Source: Myxococcales bacterium (GTDB taxonomy: Bacteria; Myxococcota_A; Polyangia; Polyangiales; Polyangiaceae). From it: a stretch of 64,000 nt of DNA. Each line of letters opens with the position of its first letter. Position 1 is the stretch's first letter. Below, in pieces: positions 8,237-18,200 of the stretch. The stretch spans positions 62,001 through 126,000 of the forward strand of contig JADJCA010000018.1 of NCBI GenBank assembly GCA_016703425.1, in the 5' to 3' direction. The position numbers and the translations under genes were made by a program. The notes under the pieces are model-generated. The model worked only from the letters and a program-made list of their open reading frames with translations. It had not been told where the DNA came from and searched no databases.

Positions 8237-11200
8237 GGGGCCGCTTGGCGCTCGTCCTTCTCTCGGCGCTCGCGCTGCCGACCCTGGCGCTCGCCGCCGA
8301 TCCGAAGGGCACGACGCCCCCCGCCGCCGCGGCCCCACCAGGAGGCGCCGGCAGCACCGGCGCGCTCAAGGCCGCCGCCGAGCGCTCCGTAACAGCGGCG
8401 GCCCCGCCGAAGAGCGCCGCGCCGCGCGGTGGTGCGCGCGAGAACACGGCGGGCCGGCCCGCGGTGCGCGGCCCAAAGTTGCCGCCGGAGACGTTGGCCC
8501 GGCTCCGCGGGCAGCTCGATCGCCGCGTCGAAAACGATCTCAAGGAAGCGCGCGCGCTCCGCGGCGAGGCCATCGGCCTCCTCACGACCTTCGTGAGCGA
8601 GACGCCGCGCGACGCCGCGGAGCTTCCGGAAGCGCTCATGCGGCTCGGCGAACTGCGGTGGGAGGTCGAGCGGGAAGGCTTCGTCGAGCGCTTCCGCGCC
8701 TGGGAGAAGCGCCCCGTCGATCAGCGCGGCGCGACGCCCGCGCCGGACTACGTGCCGGCGCGTGAGCTCTTCGGGCGCGTCTTGCGCGACTACCCGCGCT
8801 TTCGTGACTACGATCTCGCGCTCTACGTCGACGGCTTCCTCGCGACGGAGCAAGGCAAGGAAGACGACGCGCTGGCGCGCTTCGAGCGCATCCTCCGCGA
8901 GTTCCCGCGTTCGCGGTTCGTGGCCGACGCGCACATGGCGAAGGCCGAGGCCCTCTTTTCAGCGAAGTACGACTACGCGGCCGCGCTCGCCGAATACGAG
9001 AAGGTCCTCGCGTTTAAGAAGAGCGACCTCTACGGCCTCGCGCTCTTCAAGAGCGCCTGGTGCCTCTGGCGCCTCGGCAAGACCGATGACGCCGCACGGC
9101 GCTTCGTCAGCGTCTTCGAGGTCACCGACCAAGCAGCGACCGGCGGCGCGTCGGCCTCGCAAAAGAAGCAGCTCGACGAGCTCCAGAGCGAGGCCCTCAA
9201 GTACCTCGTCGAGGTGTTCACGGAAGACGAGAAGAACACCGCCGGCGACGTGCACCGATTTCTCCAGAAGATCGGCGGCGATCGCTTCGCGGCGCGCGTC
9301 GTAAAGGCGCTGGCGGAGCAGTTCTACGATCGCTCGCAGTACGAACGCGGGATGGAAGCCTACGAGCTGCTCATCCGCCTCGATCCGGCGAGCCGCGACG
9401 CACCTTCGTGGGTCCTCGAGATCGCTGCCGGCTGGGAGACGCTCGAGAACTGGCCCAAGCTGAACGCGACCTACCAGCGCATCTTGAAGGACTTCTTGCC
9501 GGGCGGCGCGTGGGCGCGCACCCAGGCCGACGCGGCGCACGTGCAGGCGACAACGACGCGCATCGAGGTCGCGCTCCGCGAGCACGCACTGCAACTTCAC
9601 GCGAAGGCGCAGAAGGACAAGACGAGTCGCGCCGAGTTTGAAGGCGCCGCGGCGCTCTACATGACGTACCTCTCGCGGTTTGCGCCCGCACCGAACGCGT
9701 ACCAGGTCGCGTTCTACCTGGCCGAGATCGACTTCTACCGGCTCGACAAGAACACCGAGGCGGCCACGTACTACATGGCGGCGGCCCGCGGCGTCCCTGA
9801 GAAGGAGGCGGCGAAGGAGCCGGCGCGCACGCTGCGCCGCGACGCGATCTACAACGCCATCGCCGCGCTCGAGCGCGTGCGCGTCGCCGAGCTCGAGGCA
9901 CGCAAGGGCAAGCCGCAGGCGCAGGAGACCGAGAGCGACAAGAAGTTCGCCGAAGCGCTCGACCTCTACGCGCAGCTCTACCCTGCCGATCCGTCGCTGC
10001 CGGAGCTCTTCTTCCGTCAGGGGCGCCTCTACTACGAATACGGCGTCTTTGATCCGGCGGTGAAGATCTGGGGCGGGCTCCTCGAGAAGTTTCCGCGCAG
10101 TCAGTTCGCTCAGCCGGCCGGCGAGCTCATCCTCGACTCGTTCAACAAGTCGAAGAACTACGACAACATCGAGACCTGGGCGCGGCGCCTCAAGGCGGCT
10201 CCCTCGTTCCAAGCCAAAGAGCAGCAGCAGAAGCTCGACGTCTTGATCGTCCAGGCGGTCTTCAAGCAGGGCGAGCAGAAGTCCGCCGCCGGCGACCACG
10301 CGGGCGCCGCCAAGGCCTACCTGCGGGCCGCCAAAGAGTTCCCGCGCGACGCGCGCGCCGCGCAAGCGTGCGTGAACGCCATCTCGGCGGCTCAAAAGGG
10401 CGCCGACGTGGCGACGCTCCGTGAAGCGGCGCAGCTGGTGGCTTCGAAGGAGCATCGCGACAAGGCCGAAGCGCCCGAGGGCACGTGGCTCGCGGCGACG
10501 ACGTTCCAGGCGATGGGCCTCTACGGCGACGCCGCCGAGTTTCACGAGGTCATCGCGGCGGCCGCTGACAAGCCACCGTTTTCGAAGTTTGAGAAGGCGA
10601 AAGACGCCGCCTACAACGCGGTCATCTTGCGGGCTGCGCTCGGCGAAAATGACAAAGCGGTGCAAGACGGGCAGCGCTACCTCGCCGCCTACGGCTCGTC
10701 GGCGGAGGCCGATGACGTGGTCTTCCAGATGGGACGCGCCCACCAGAACGCGAACCGGAACAAGGAGGCCGTCGACCTCTACAAGCGGTTCCTCGCGAAG
10801 GCGAAGAGCGCCGACGATCGCGTGAAGACCTACGTGCTGCTCGCCAAGGCGCAGCTCCGCACCAGCGACGGCAAGGGCGCCGACGAGTCGCTTCGCGCCG
10901 CGGTGACGACGGGCAAGCAGCGGCGCGCAACGCTCTCGGCGGAAGGCAAATACGCGGCGGCGCAGGCCCGGTACATGGAAGGCGAGCGCGTCCTCGAGCG
11001 CTTTGAGCAGATTCAGATCCAAGGCGACGTGAAGCAACTCTCGGCGCGCCTCAAGCAGAAGGCCGAGCTGCTCAAGCAAGCGGCCAGCATCTTGCTCGAC
11101 ACGGTCTCGCTCGGCGTGGCCGAGTGGACGACGGCTGCGCTCTACCAGATCGGGCGCACCTACGAGCTGTTCGCCAAGTCGCTCCGCGACGCGCCGCCGC

Positions 11201-11625
11201 CGCCCGGCATGTCCGACGCCGACAAGGAGGGCTACCAAACGCAGATCGACTCGTTCGTCGTGCCCATCGAAGAGCGAAGCCTCGATGCCTACGAAACGGG
11301 CTGGAAGAAGGCCATCGAGCTCGGCATCTACAACCAATGGACCGCCAAGATGCGCGAGGCGCTCGGTCGCTTGAACAGCGAGCTGTTCCCCCCGCTCAAG
11401 GAGATCGGCGCCGACATTCGCAGCGTCTCGCCGCTTCCCTTCCCACCGCTGATGGATGCTCCGCGACGCGGCGCATCCGGTGCCCCGGCGGCGACGGCGA
11501 CGCCCGCCGCACCGTCCACGGCAGCCACCGCTCCGACGACGCCGACCGCGCCGGCGACGAAGACGCCGGTCGCCACGCCGGCGCCAAAGAAGGAGCCGAA
11601 GGGCAAACCGAAGGGGGCCAAGTGA
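8233..11625 (+). CDS. gltD: GltD/AgmU-like large TPR protein (gliding motility)
   Basis: 1130 residues from GTG 8233, which overlaps the stop of the preceding gene and opens directly on a signal peptide (LALVLLSALALPTLALAADP). After an Ala/Pro linker, nearly the whole length is tetratricopeptide repeats (for example YDLALYVDGFLATEQGKEDD and the EFPRSRFVADAHMAKAEALF type). It ends in a Thr/Pro/Ala and Lys tail (about residues 1070-1130). In M. xanthus, GltD (AgmU) is a TPR protein of similar size in the periplasmic part of the gliding motor, followed by gltE, gltF and gltG exactly as here. It probably acts as a scaffold linking inner-membrane and outer-membrane parts. Confidence 0.7.
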   Translation: MRGRLALVLLSALALPTLALAADPKGTTPPAAAAPPGGAGSTGALKAAAERSVTAAAPPKSAAPRGGARENTAGRPAVRGPKLPPETLARLRGQLDRRVENDLKEARALRGEAIGLLTTFVSETPRDAAELPEALMRLGELRWEVEREGFVERFRAWEKRPVDQRGATPAPDYVPARELFGRVLRDYPRFRDYDLALYVDGFLATEQGKEDDALARFERILREFPRSRFVADAHMAKAEALFSAKYDYAAALAEYEKVLAFKKSDLYGLALFKSAWCLWRLGKTDDAARRFVSVFEVTDQAATGGASASQKKQLDELQSEALKYLVEVFTEDEKNTAGDVHRFLQKIGGDRFAARVVKALAEQFYDRSQYERGMEAYELLIRLDPASRDAPSWVLEIAAGWETLENWPKLNATYQRILKDFLPGGAWARTQADAAHVQATTTRIEVALREHALQLHAKAQKDKTSRAEFEGAAALYMTYLSRFAPAPNAYQVAFYLAEIDFYRLDKNTEAATYYMAAARGVPEKEAAKEPARTLRRDAIYNAIAALERVRVAELEARKGKPQAQETESDKKFAEALDLYAQLYPADPSLPELFFRQGRLYYEYGVFDPAVKIWGGLLEKFPRSQFAQPAGELILDSFNKSKNYDNIETWARRLKAAPSFQAKEQQQKLDVLIVQAVFKQGEQKSAAGDHAGAAKAYLRAAKEFPRDARAAQACVNAISAAQKGADVATLREAAQLVASKEHRDKAEAPEGTWLAATTFQAMGLYGDAAEFHEVIAAAADKPPFSKFEKAKDAAYNAVILRAALGENDKAVQDGQRYLAAYGSSAEADDVVFQMGRAHQNANRNKEAVDLYKRFLAKAKSADDRVKTYVLLAKAQLRTSDGKGADESLRAAVTTGKQRRATLSAEGKYAAAQARYMEGERVLERFEQIQIQGDVKQLSARLKQKAELLKQAASILLDTVSLGVAEWTTAALYQIGRTYELFAKSLRDAPPPPGMSDADKEGYQTQIDSFVVPIEERSLDAYETGWKKAIELGIYNQWTAKMREALGRLNSELFPPLKEIGADIRSVSPLPFPPLMDAPRRGASGAPAATATPAAPSTAATAPTTPTAPATKTPVATPAPKKEPKGKPKGAK

Positions 11626-12860
11626 TGCGAGGCACCGCGCTCATGCTCGCGAGCCTTCTGGGTGCGCTCTCAGGTTGCGGCGGCGCGCAAGACGGGGAAA
11701 AGGGCGCCGCAACGCCCGCTCACCTGGCGCCGGCGAACCCGCAGGCCGTGACGAAGATGGCGCAGGCCGTCGCGGCGGCGCGAGAGCCGCAGGGCCGTGA
11801 GCGCGCGATCGTGCTCTTGCGAGAGGCCATCGCCATCGACGGCAATCTGTGGGAGGCGCGCTACAACCTCGGCGTTGTGCTCGCACAGACCGGCGATCTC
11901 GCGTCGGCCGAGGAGCAACTCGAAAAGTCGTTCCGTCTCGCCGAAGGCACACAAGAAGTGACGCTGGCTTTGGCGGAGGTGCAGCGGCGACGCGGCAAGT
12001 ACAAGGACGCGGCTGAAACGCTGTCGAACTTCGTCAGCAAGAACCCCACCGTGGCGAGCGCTTCGATGGCGTATGTGTCGGCGCTCCGCGACGCCGGGCA
12101 GGTCGACAAGTCCATGGCGGCGGCGAAGGATCTCTTGGCGAAGAAGCCCGGCGACGCGTCGGCGCTCGCCGAATTGGCGCTGTGTCACCTCGCGAAGGGC
12201 GAGCGTGAAACGGCGGCGCTCCTCGCGAAGCAGGCGCTCGAATCGAATCCTAAGAGCGCCGTCGCGGAGCGAGCCACGGGGCTCATCGCGCTCGGCGCCG
12301 GCGACGACGCGGTGGCGTTTCGTTCGTTCCAGCGCGCGGCGCAAGAAGATCCGCGCGACACGACGGCGCGCATGAACATGGCGACGGTGCTCTTGCGCGC
12401 CGGCGCGTACGGAAAGGCCGCGGAGCAGTTTCGCGCGATCTTGGCGGCGAATCCGGAAGACGACGACGCGGCCGTGGGCTTGGCGACGGCGCTGCGCGGC
12501 GACTCGGAGCCGCAGCGGCCGAAATACGAAGAGGCCCGCGCGGTTCTCGAGAAGGTGCTGGCTCGCGATCCGCACCACACGGCGGCGCTCTTCAACCTCG
12601 CCGTGCTCAACGCCGATTTTCTGAAGAAGCCTGACGCCGCCGTGCCGCTCTTTCGGCGCTTCCTCGCCGACGCGCCCGGCGATCACAAGTCGCGCGCCGA
12701 AGCGGAGCGAGGCCTCGCGGCGCTGGGTGCGCAGAAGGGCCCCGCCGCTACGCCAGCCCCGGCCCCAGCCGCACCAGCGCCGGCGGCCGCGCCGAAGGCG
12801 CCAGCCGCGGCTGCCCCCGCCCCGCCGAAACCCAAACCGAGAGAGGAGAGCGAGGAGTGA
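11625..12860 (+). CDS. gltE: GltE/AglT-like TPR lipoprotein (gliding motility)
   Basis: 411 residues. ATG 11625 shares a base with the previous stop (TGATG). The signal peptide with lipobox LSGC puts the Cys at about residue 18, so the protein is lipid-anchored, probably in the outer membrane. Six or so TPR units run from about residue 65 to 370 (WEARYNLGVVLAQTGDLASA, PHHTAALFNLAVL). A Pro/Ala-rich tail of about 35 residues ends EESEE. GltE (AglT) of M. xanthus is a TPR lipoprotein encoded between gltD and gltF. Position and architecture agree, so the assignment is good although untested by alignment. Confidence 0.72.
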   Translation: MRGTALMLASLLGALSGCGGAQDGEKGAATPAHLAPANPQAVTKMAQAVAAAREPQGRERAIVLLREAIAIDGNLWEARYNLGVVLAQTGDLASAEEQLEKSFRLAEGTQEVTLALAEVQRRRGKYKDAAETLSNFVSKNPTVASASMAYVSALRDAGQVDKSMAAAKDLLAKKPGDASALAELALCHLAKGERETAALLAKQALESNPKSAVAERATGLIALGAGDDAVAFRSFQRAAQEDPRDTTARMNMATVLLRAGAYGKAAEQFRAILAANPEDDDAAVGLATALRGDSEPQRPKYEEARAVLEKVLARDPHHTAALFNLAVLNADFLKKPDAAVPLFRRFLADAPGDHKSRAEAERGLAALGAQKGPAATPAPAPAAPAPAAAPKAPAAAAPAPPKPKPREESEE

Positions 12861-13282
12861 GCGGCGAGAGCAAGCGCACAGTCCTGTTCGTACTCGTGAC
12901 CGCCGGCAGCTTCGCCTTGGTGACGGCGCTGGCGAGCGCGCAAACGAAGAAGCGCGAACGCGGCGTGAAGCCCGCGGCGGCGCGCGTCGACGCTGGAGCG
13001 CGAGGCGACGCGGGGCAAGCCCCACAAGCCACGCACGCCGCGCCGCCAACGGCGGCCGGCAGCAAGGCCGCGCGCGAAGACGCCGGCTTCGTCGAGACCA
13101 AGACGCTCGACGGCGGGGCCCGCGTCTTCCGCTTCGGTGAGATGGAAATCGAAGGGCGCTTGCGGAACCCTCAGCTCGTCTATTTCTTGCGGCGCGTGCG
13201 CGCGGAGTTCGCGGCCGGCGATTTGGGGCACCGCACCTTCATGCAGGAGCTCGCCGAAACGAAGGACGACCCCGCCTTCTAG
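12857..13282 (+). CDS. gltF: GltF-like small exported protein (gliding motility)
   Basis: 141 residues from GTG 12857, overlapping the previous stop by 4 bases and preceded by a strong GAGGAG-type ribosome site. The N-terminal membrane/signal segment is VLFVLVTAGSFALVTALASA. An Ala/Arg linker follows, then a compact conserved-looking end, FRFGEMEIEGRLRNPQLVYF, followed by LRRVRAEFAAG. In M. xanthus a short gene of this kind (gltF) sits between gltE and gltG. The segment ending NPQLVYFLRR is the likely functional core. The molecular role is not established. Confidence 0.6.
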   Translation: MSGESKRTVLFVLVTAGSFALVTALASAQTKKRERGVKPAAARVDAGARGDAGQAPQATHAAPPTAAGSKAAREDAGFVETKTLDGGARVFRFGEMEIEGRLRNPQLVYFLRRVRAEFAAGDLGHRTFMQELAETKDDPAF

Positions 13283-13445
13283 CCGTCCAGGCGCCTTCCG
13301 CCTTCGTCGTCGTAGTCGCGGTCGTGGTCGCGGATCGGCGGCGAGGCCCGCGGCGCTCGCGCCCAGGTCGGCCCTCGGCCCACCTCCGAACACATCTCTG
13401 CGAGGGAGTTGGATCCACCGGCGCCGTGGGCCGTATGCTTCGCAG

Positions 13446-14834
13446 ATGGCCGCCGCCGCCGCCCTTCACGCGCCGATGATGCGCGTCGCTGCCGTGTGGG
13501 GCACGACCGTGCTCGAGCTGCGGACGCTGAAGAGCGGCCAGTCGTTCGCGCTCGGTGAGCACGCGGTGGCGGGCCCGGAGGGCGTGGAGCTGCCGGACGT
13601 TCCTGTGCGGAGCGCGCAGGGCGGCTGGGAGATCGATCCGCGCGGCGCCCTCGGCGGCGTCGTTCGTTTGCGAGGCCGCGACGAAGATCCGGTGGCGCTC
13701 GGCCGCGCCGGCGCGGGTGTCGCCATCGTGCCGGGCGACTACGGCGTCCTCCAGTACGGGCTGTTCTCGGTTTTTTTCCAGTACTCGAACGGTGTTCAGC
13801 CGGCCAAGAAGCGCTTCGGCCTCGAGCTTTTGCCGCTGCTCGCCATCGTGTCGAGCCTCATCTTGCACTTCGGCACCTTCGGCATGTTGGGCGCGCTCTC
13901 CACGCCGCCCGTCATTCCAAAGCCGCTCGAGCTGACGACCTCCGAGGAGTTCGCGGCGCGCTTTCGCGTCAAGCGCGCGGACCTCGAAGAGCCGCCGCCG
14001 CTCACCGGAGGCAACGACAAGGGCGCCGGAGTGAAAGATCCCGGCCTCAAGGACAAGACCCCGCAAGGCGGCGGGCAAAAGATGAAGGGCGCGGAGGGCA
14101 AGCTCGGCTTGAAGGGCGACCGCGACAAAACCGAGCTACCGGGCGACGTGAAGCCGGCGACGAACCTCGGCGGCCTGAGCGAAGTGCTCGACTCGACGAC
14201 GGGCAAGGAGATTCGAAGCACGCTCGAGACCATCAAGAGCGTGTCGGAAGCGCTCGGCGGCTTGAGCGCGCGCGACATCGTCATCGGCGGCGGGACCGGC
14301 AGCGGGCTCCGCGGTGGAGGCGCCGGCGGCGGCGGGACCGGCGCCGGCGTCCCGTTCGGTGCAGGCAACCTGCAAACGGGCGCGGGCCTCGGTGCCGCCG
14401 GTGGGCTCGGTGCCGGCGCGGGGGGACTCGGGCGAGCGGGCGCTGGAGGCAACGGCCGGGGAGGAGCTGGCGGAGCCGGGGGCGCCGGCGCACCTGGAGA
14501 GGCGCGCGTAGCGGTGGCCGCCGCGACCCCCGCCGCAAAGGGCGGTCTCTCACCGGAGCAGGTAAGGCGCGTGGTCATCAAACACGCGGGCGCGCTGCGC
14601 GCTTGTTACGAATCGGAAGCTGCGAAAAACCCGTCGCTCAAGGGCGGCATCTCGGTCGCTTGGCAGATCGATCCGAGCGGCTCAGTGTCGGGAGCGCAGC
14701 TCAAGCAGAGCAGCCTAAGCAACCCGCGCGTCGAGGGCTGCGTGCTGCGGCAAATCAAGTCGTGGAGCTTCCCGGCTACCGATTCGCCGACGACGGTCGC
14801 GGAATATCCGTTTCGTTTCGGCGTCGGCGGTTAG
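13446..14834 (+). CDS. gltG: GltG/PglI-like inner-membrane protein with AgmX/PglI C-terminal domain
   Basis: 462 residues. About residues 10-115 form a cytoplasmic beta-rich domain resembling a degenerate FHA module (TLKSGQSFALGEH, then GWEIDP). A single transmembrane helix lies at about 127-150 (LELLPLLAIVSSLILHFG). A periplasmic linker, charged then extremely Gly-rich, covers about 170-350. The last 95 residues are the AgmX/PglI C-terminal domain, a TonB-like fold: VRRVVIKHAGALRACYE, then GGISVAWQIDPSGSVSGAQL and ending SWSFPATDSPTTVAEYPFRF. GltG spans the inner membrane and couples the cytoplasmic motor to the periplasmic Glt proteins. It starts 163 bases after gltF, so it may have its own promoter. 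Confidence 0.75.
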   Translation: MAAAAALHAPMMRVAAVWGTTVLELRTLKSGQSFALGEHAVAGPEGVELPDVPVRSAQGGWEIDPRGALGGVVRLRGRDEDPVALGRAGAGVAIVPGDYGVLQYGLFSVFFQYSNGVQPAKKRFGLELLPLLAIVSSLILHFGTFGMLGALSTPPVIPKPLELTTSEEFAARFRVKRADLEEPPPLTGGNDKGAGVKDPGLKDKTPQGGGQKMKGAEGKLGLKGDRDKTELPGDVKPATNLGGLSEVLDSTTGKEIRSTLETIKSVSEALGGLSARDIVIGGGTGSGLRGGGAGGGGTGAGVPFGAGNLQTGAGLGAAGGLGAGAGGLGRAGAGGNGRGGAGGAGGAGAPGEARVAVAAATPAAKGGLSPEQVRRVVIKHAGALRACYESEAAKNPSLKGGISVAWQIDPSGSVSGAQLKQSSLSNPRVEGCVLRQIKSWSFPATDSPTTVAEYPFRFGVGG

Positions 14835-14843
14835 CGACTCTCT

Positions 14844-14857
14844 GGGCCGTCTGGCCC
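14844..14857. terminator. Weak hairpin between convergent genes
   Basis: The arms GGGCC and GGCCC flank the four-base loop GTCT, in the 50-base gap where the gltG-like gene and the oppositely oriented arsR-like gene converge. There is no T-run on either side, so it would be at best a weak or Rho-assisted bidirectional terminator. Confidence 0.25.
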
Positions 14858-14884
14858 GGCGCCGTCAGGGCCGTCGCTCGACGC

Positions 14885-15241
14885 TCACTCGCCGCGCGAC
14901 CAGGCCGTGCGCGCCTTGTCGAGCGCTTCGACGAGCGACGCCGTGTCACGGGCCTCGCGCTCGAGGAGCTTCAGCCCGCTCACGAGCCACGTCGCCAGCG
15001 CAGGCTGCGCGAGGTGATAGAAGACCCGCCGTCCCTCGCGACGCTCGACCACCAAGTGATGCGCGCGCAAGAGCGAGAGGTGCTGCGACGTCGACGAATG
15101 GGCGATCCCGAGGCGCTCGGTCAGTGTCTTCACGTCGAGCTCGCCGGCGCGAAGCTCGAGGGCGATGCGAAGCCGCTGCGGGTGCGAGAGCGCCGCCATG
15201 AGGTCGGCGAACTGGCGAGCGACCACATCACGAGAAGGCAT
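14885..15241 (-). CDS. ArsR/SmtB-family metal-responsive repressor
   Basis: 118 residues. A winged helix-turn-helix of the ArsR/SmtB type: LMAALSHPQRLRIALEL (helix 1-2), LGIAHSSTSQHLSLLRAHHL (recognition helix) and the wing VERREGRRVFYHL. No ELCVCDL motif of ArsR alpha-3 sites is present; that position reads ELDVKTL. No Cys is visible, so any metal site would use His/Asp/Glu, for example in the alpha-5 region. It lies 44 bases behind the RND pump gene and has its own copy of the czcBA promoter sequence directly at its start codon, so it very probably represses both itself and czcBA. The inducer metal is not determined. Confidence 0.75.
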   Translation of the reverse strand: MPSRDVVARQFADLMAALSHPQRLRIALELRAGELDVKTLTERLGIAHSSTSQHLSLLRAHHLVVERREGRRVFYHLAQPALATWLVSGLKLLEREARDTASLVEALDKARTAWSRGE

Positions 15242-15280
15242 GTCTTGATATTTGAATATGAAACCCTTTGGTGCAAGCGC
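15242..15280 (-). promoter_or_regulatory. arsR promoter/operator, copy of the czcB promoter
   Basis: This is the only AT-rich stretch between the pump gene and arsR. Read toward arsR, it contains GCACCAAAGGGTTTCATATT followed by CAAATATCAAGAC up to the ATG. The core ATATTCAAATA (15249-15259) is also found in front of czcB, and the flanks match the czcB promoter apart from a 16-base gap. The near-palindrome AATATTCAAATAT-like core fits the ArsR/SmtB operator type (ATA...TGAA/TTCA...TAT). There is no Shine-Dalgarno sequence between the core and the ATG. Autorepression is inferred. Confidence 0.6.
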
Positions 15281-15285
15281 GTTCT

Positions 15286-18200
15286 TCACGAATGCACCGC
15301 GCTCCCGAGGGGTCCCGGCGGGATCGTTGAGGGTTTCGGTTCGCGAGCCAGTCGCTCGTCGTGCCGCGCAGCGAAGAGCAACATCGCCGGGAGCGCAAAG
15401 AGCGAGATGACCATCGAGGCGAGCAGACCGCCGATGACCACTGTGGCGAGCGGCCTTTGCACCTCCGAGCCGGTCCCCGTGGCGATGGCCGCGGGCACGA
15501 AGCCGATGGCGGCGATGAGCGCCGTACTGATGCGCGCCCGCAGCGACGCCACGGAGGCGTCTCGCACCCGTGACAGCGGCACCTTGTGCATGGGCTCGTG
15601 GAGCAGGTTCTCGGTCATGACGATGCCGGTGCACACGGAAACGCCGCAGAGCGCGACCAAAGCCGACGCCGGCGGGAATGCTGAAGGGCAGACCGCGCGC
15701 CGCCAGGGCCGCAACGCCGCCGGCGAGGGCGAAGGGCAGGCTCGCCACCGTGATGACCATGTACTTCGCGCTCCGAAACGTCACGAACAACATCAGCGCG
15801 ATGACGACGAGCGCGACGGGAACGAGCGCGAGGAGCTGGTTCTTCGCGCGAGTGAAGTTCTGAAACTGGCCGCCCCAGGTGACCTCGACGCCCGGCGGCA
15901 TAGACAGCGACGCCGCCTTGGCCTGCGCCTCTTTCACGAAACCGACCATGTCGCGACCGCGCACGTTGGCCTGCACGATGAGCCGCCGCTTCATCTGCTC
16001 GCGGCCGATCTGCACGATGCCGTTCTCCTCGTGAATGTCGGCGACAGCGCCGAGCGGCACGAGGCCCCCCTCCGGCGTGGCGATGGGCAGTCGCGCGACG
16101 TCGTCGGCGTTCTCGACCGATTCGCCTCCGAGTCGAAGGACAAGGTCGAAGACCCGCTCGCCTTCACGAACGACGCCGACGTGCTTGCCGGCGCGCGACA
16201 TCTCGACCGTATCGAGGACGCTGCCTGACGAGATGCCCAAACGAGCGAGCCGATCGCGATTCGCTGTAACCTGCACGGATGGGAGACCGGTAGGAATCTC
16301 CATACGCACGTTCGTGGCACCGGGAATCGTCGCGAGGACCCGGCGAAACTGGTCGGCCGTGCTCATCATCGAGGGCAAGTCGTCCCCAAAGACTTTGATG
16401 ACGACGTCGCTGCGCGCCCCGGCGATGAGGTCGTTGACGCGCATCTCAATGGGCTGGGAGAACGCGTTGATGGTGCCGGGCACGTTCTTGTCGACGCGCT
16501 CCGACAGCTCCGTCATGAGCGCCTCGGCGGTGAGCCCTTTGCGCCACTCGCTCTTGGGCTTGAGAATGACGAAGACGTCGCTCGACTCGGGCCCCGCGAA
16601 GTCGACGGCGTCCTCCGGTCGTCCGATGCGGTTGACCACCGTGAGCACCTCGGGCACCTCCTTCATGGCTCGTTCCGTGTGGCCCGCCATGACGATGGCC
16701 TGAGAGAGTCCGGTGCTCGGCGGCCTAATGGCGTCGACGGCGAAGGCCCCCTCGAACACCCGCGGCATGAAGTCGGCGCCGAGACGTGCGCCGGCCAAGA
16801 AGAGGACCGCCGTCGCCGCCAGCGAAACCGCCAACGTGGTCACGGGCCGCTGCAACGTGCGCTCCAGGGCGCTGGCGTAGAGGACCTTCAGCTTCGCGAC
16901 GAAGCGCGGCTCCTTGGGGAGCTTGTTGCCAATGAGCAGCGTCGGCGCGAGGGCCGGCAGAACCACTGTGGCGTACACAATGGCGCCGAGCAGCATGAAG
17001 CAGAGGGAGATGACGACGGGCCGGAACATCTTGCCTTCGACGCCCTGCAACGTGGCCAACGGCAAGAACACGAGCGCCGTAATGGTGACGACGAAGAGCG
17101 CGGGGCGCGCGACGTCCTTCATGGCCTGAACGATGACCTTCTGCCGTCGTACGCGATCGGCCACGTTCGCGCCGTGCGTCATCGCGTGTTCGATGGATAG
17201 GACGGCGCCCTCGACGACGATCCCGAAGTCGACGGCGCCAAGCGACATGACGTTGCCGCTGTAGCCCACCGCCCGCAGGCCGATGAAGCCAACGAGCATC
17301 GAGAAGGGAATGGCGCCCGCGACGAGCAACCCGGCGCGGAGCGTGCCGAGCGTCAAGAGGAGGCAGAGAATGACGATGAGCGCCCCCTCCGACAGGTTCT
17401 TCGTGATGGTCTTGATGACGTTGTCGACGAACTCGGAGCGGTCGTAGTACGGCTCGATGGTCACGCCCGCGGGAAGCTTGGGCGCGAGCTCAGCAACGGC
17501 CGCCTTGACGCGGAGCGAGACGTCGCGGCTGTTTTGCCCTTTGAGCATGAGCACGCTCGCGCCCACGATCTCGCCGCGACCGTCGCGCGTGAGCGCTCCC
17601 TGACGCAATGCGCCGCCGGTATCGACCTCGCCAAGCTGAGCGATTCGGATCGGCACGCCGGACTCGTCGACACGAACGACCGTGCGCTCGATGTCTTCGA
17701 GACCGCGAAAGCGAGCGTCGCCGCGGAGGACGATTTGCTCGCCGGCCCGTTCGAAGGTGCCGCCTCCGGCGCCGCGGTTGTCTGACTCGAGGGCGAGCTG
17801 GACATCTTTCGCCGAAACGCGATGCGCCGAGAGGCGCGCGCCATCGAGCGTCACGCGGTACTGCTTGAGCGCGCCACCGTAGCCCACGACCTCAATGACG
17901 CCGGGCACCTGCCGGAGTCGCGGCGCGACCTGCCACTCGACGATGGTTCGAAGCTCCTCCGGGTGGCGAGCGCCGCCAGCCTTCTGCTTCAGCTCGAACA
18001 TGAAGATCTCACCGAGGCCCGTGGCGATGGGCCCCAGCTCGGGCTTGCCCACGCTCTCGGGGATCTGATCTCGAATGCTCATGAGCCGCTCGGCGACCTG
18101 AGCGCGAGCGAAGTAGAGGTCGACGGCGTCGTCGAAGACCAGCGTGACGATGCTGATTCCGAGCTTGGTGATGCTCCGCGTCTCCGAGAGGCCGGGAACA

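Noticed and set aside
8959..11337. A 792-codon open frame on the minus strand opposite the gltD-like gene
   Set aside because: GC-rich coding DNA with G/C at third positions leaves the opposite strand free of stops. The product is Leu/Arg/Glu-rich without motifs, and the plus-strand TPR protein accounts for the region.
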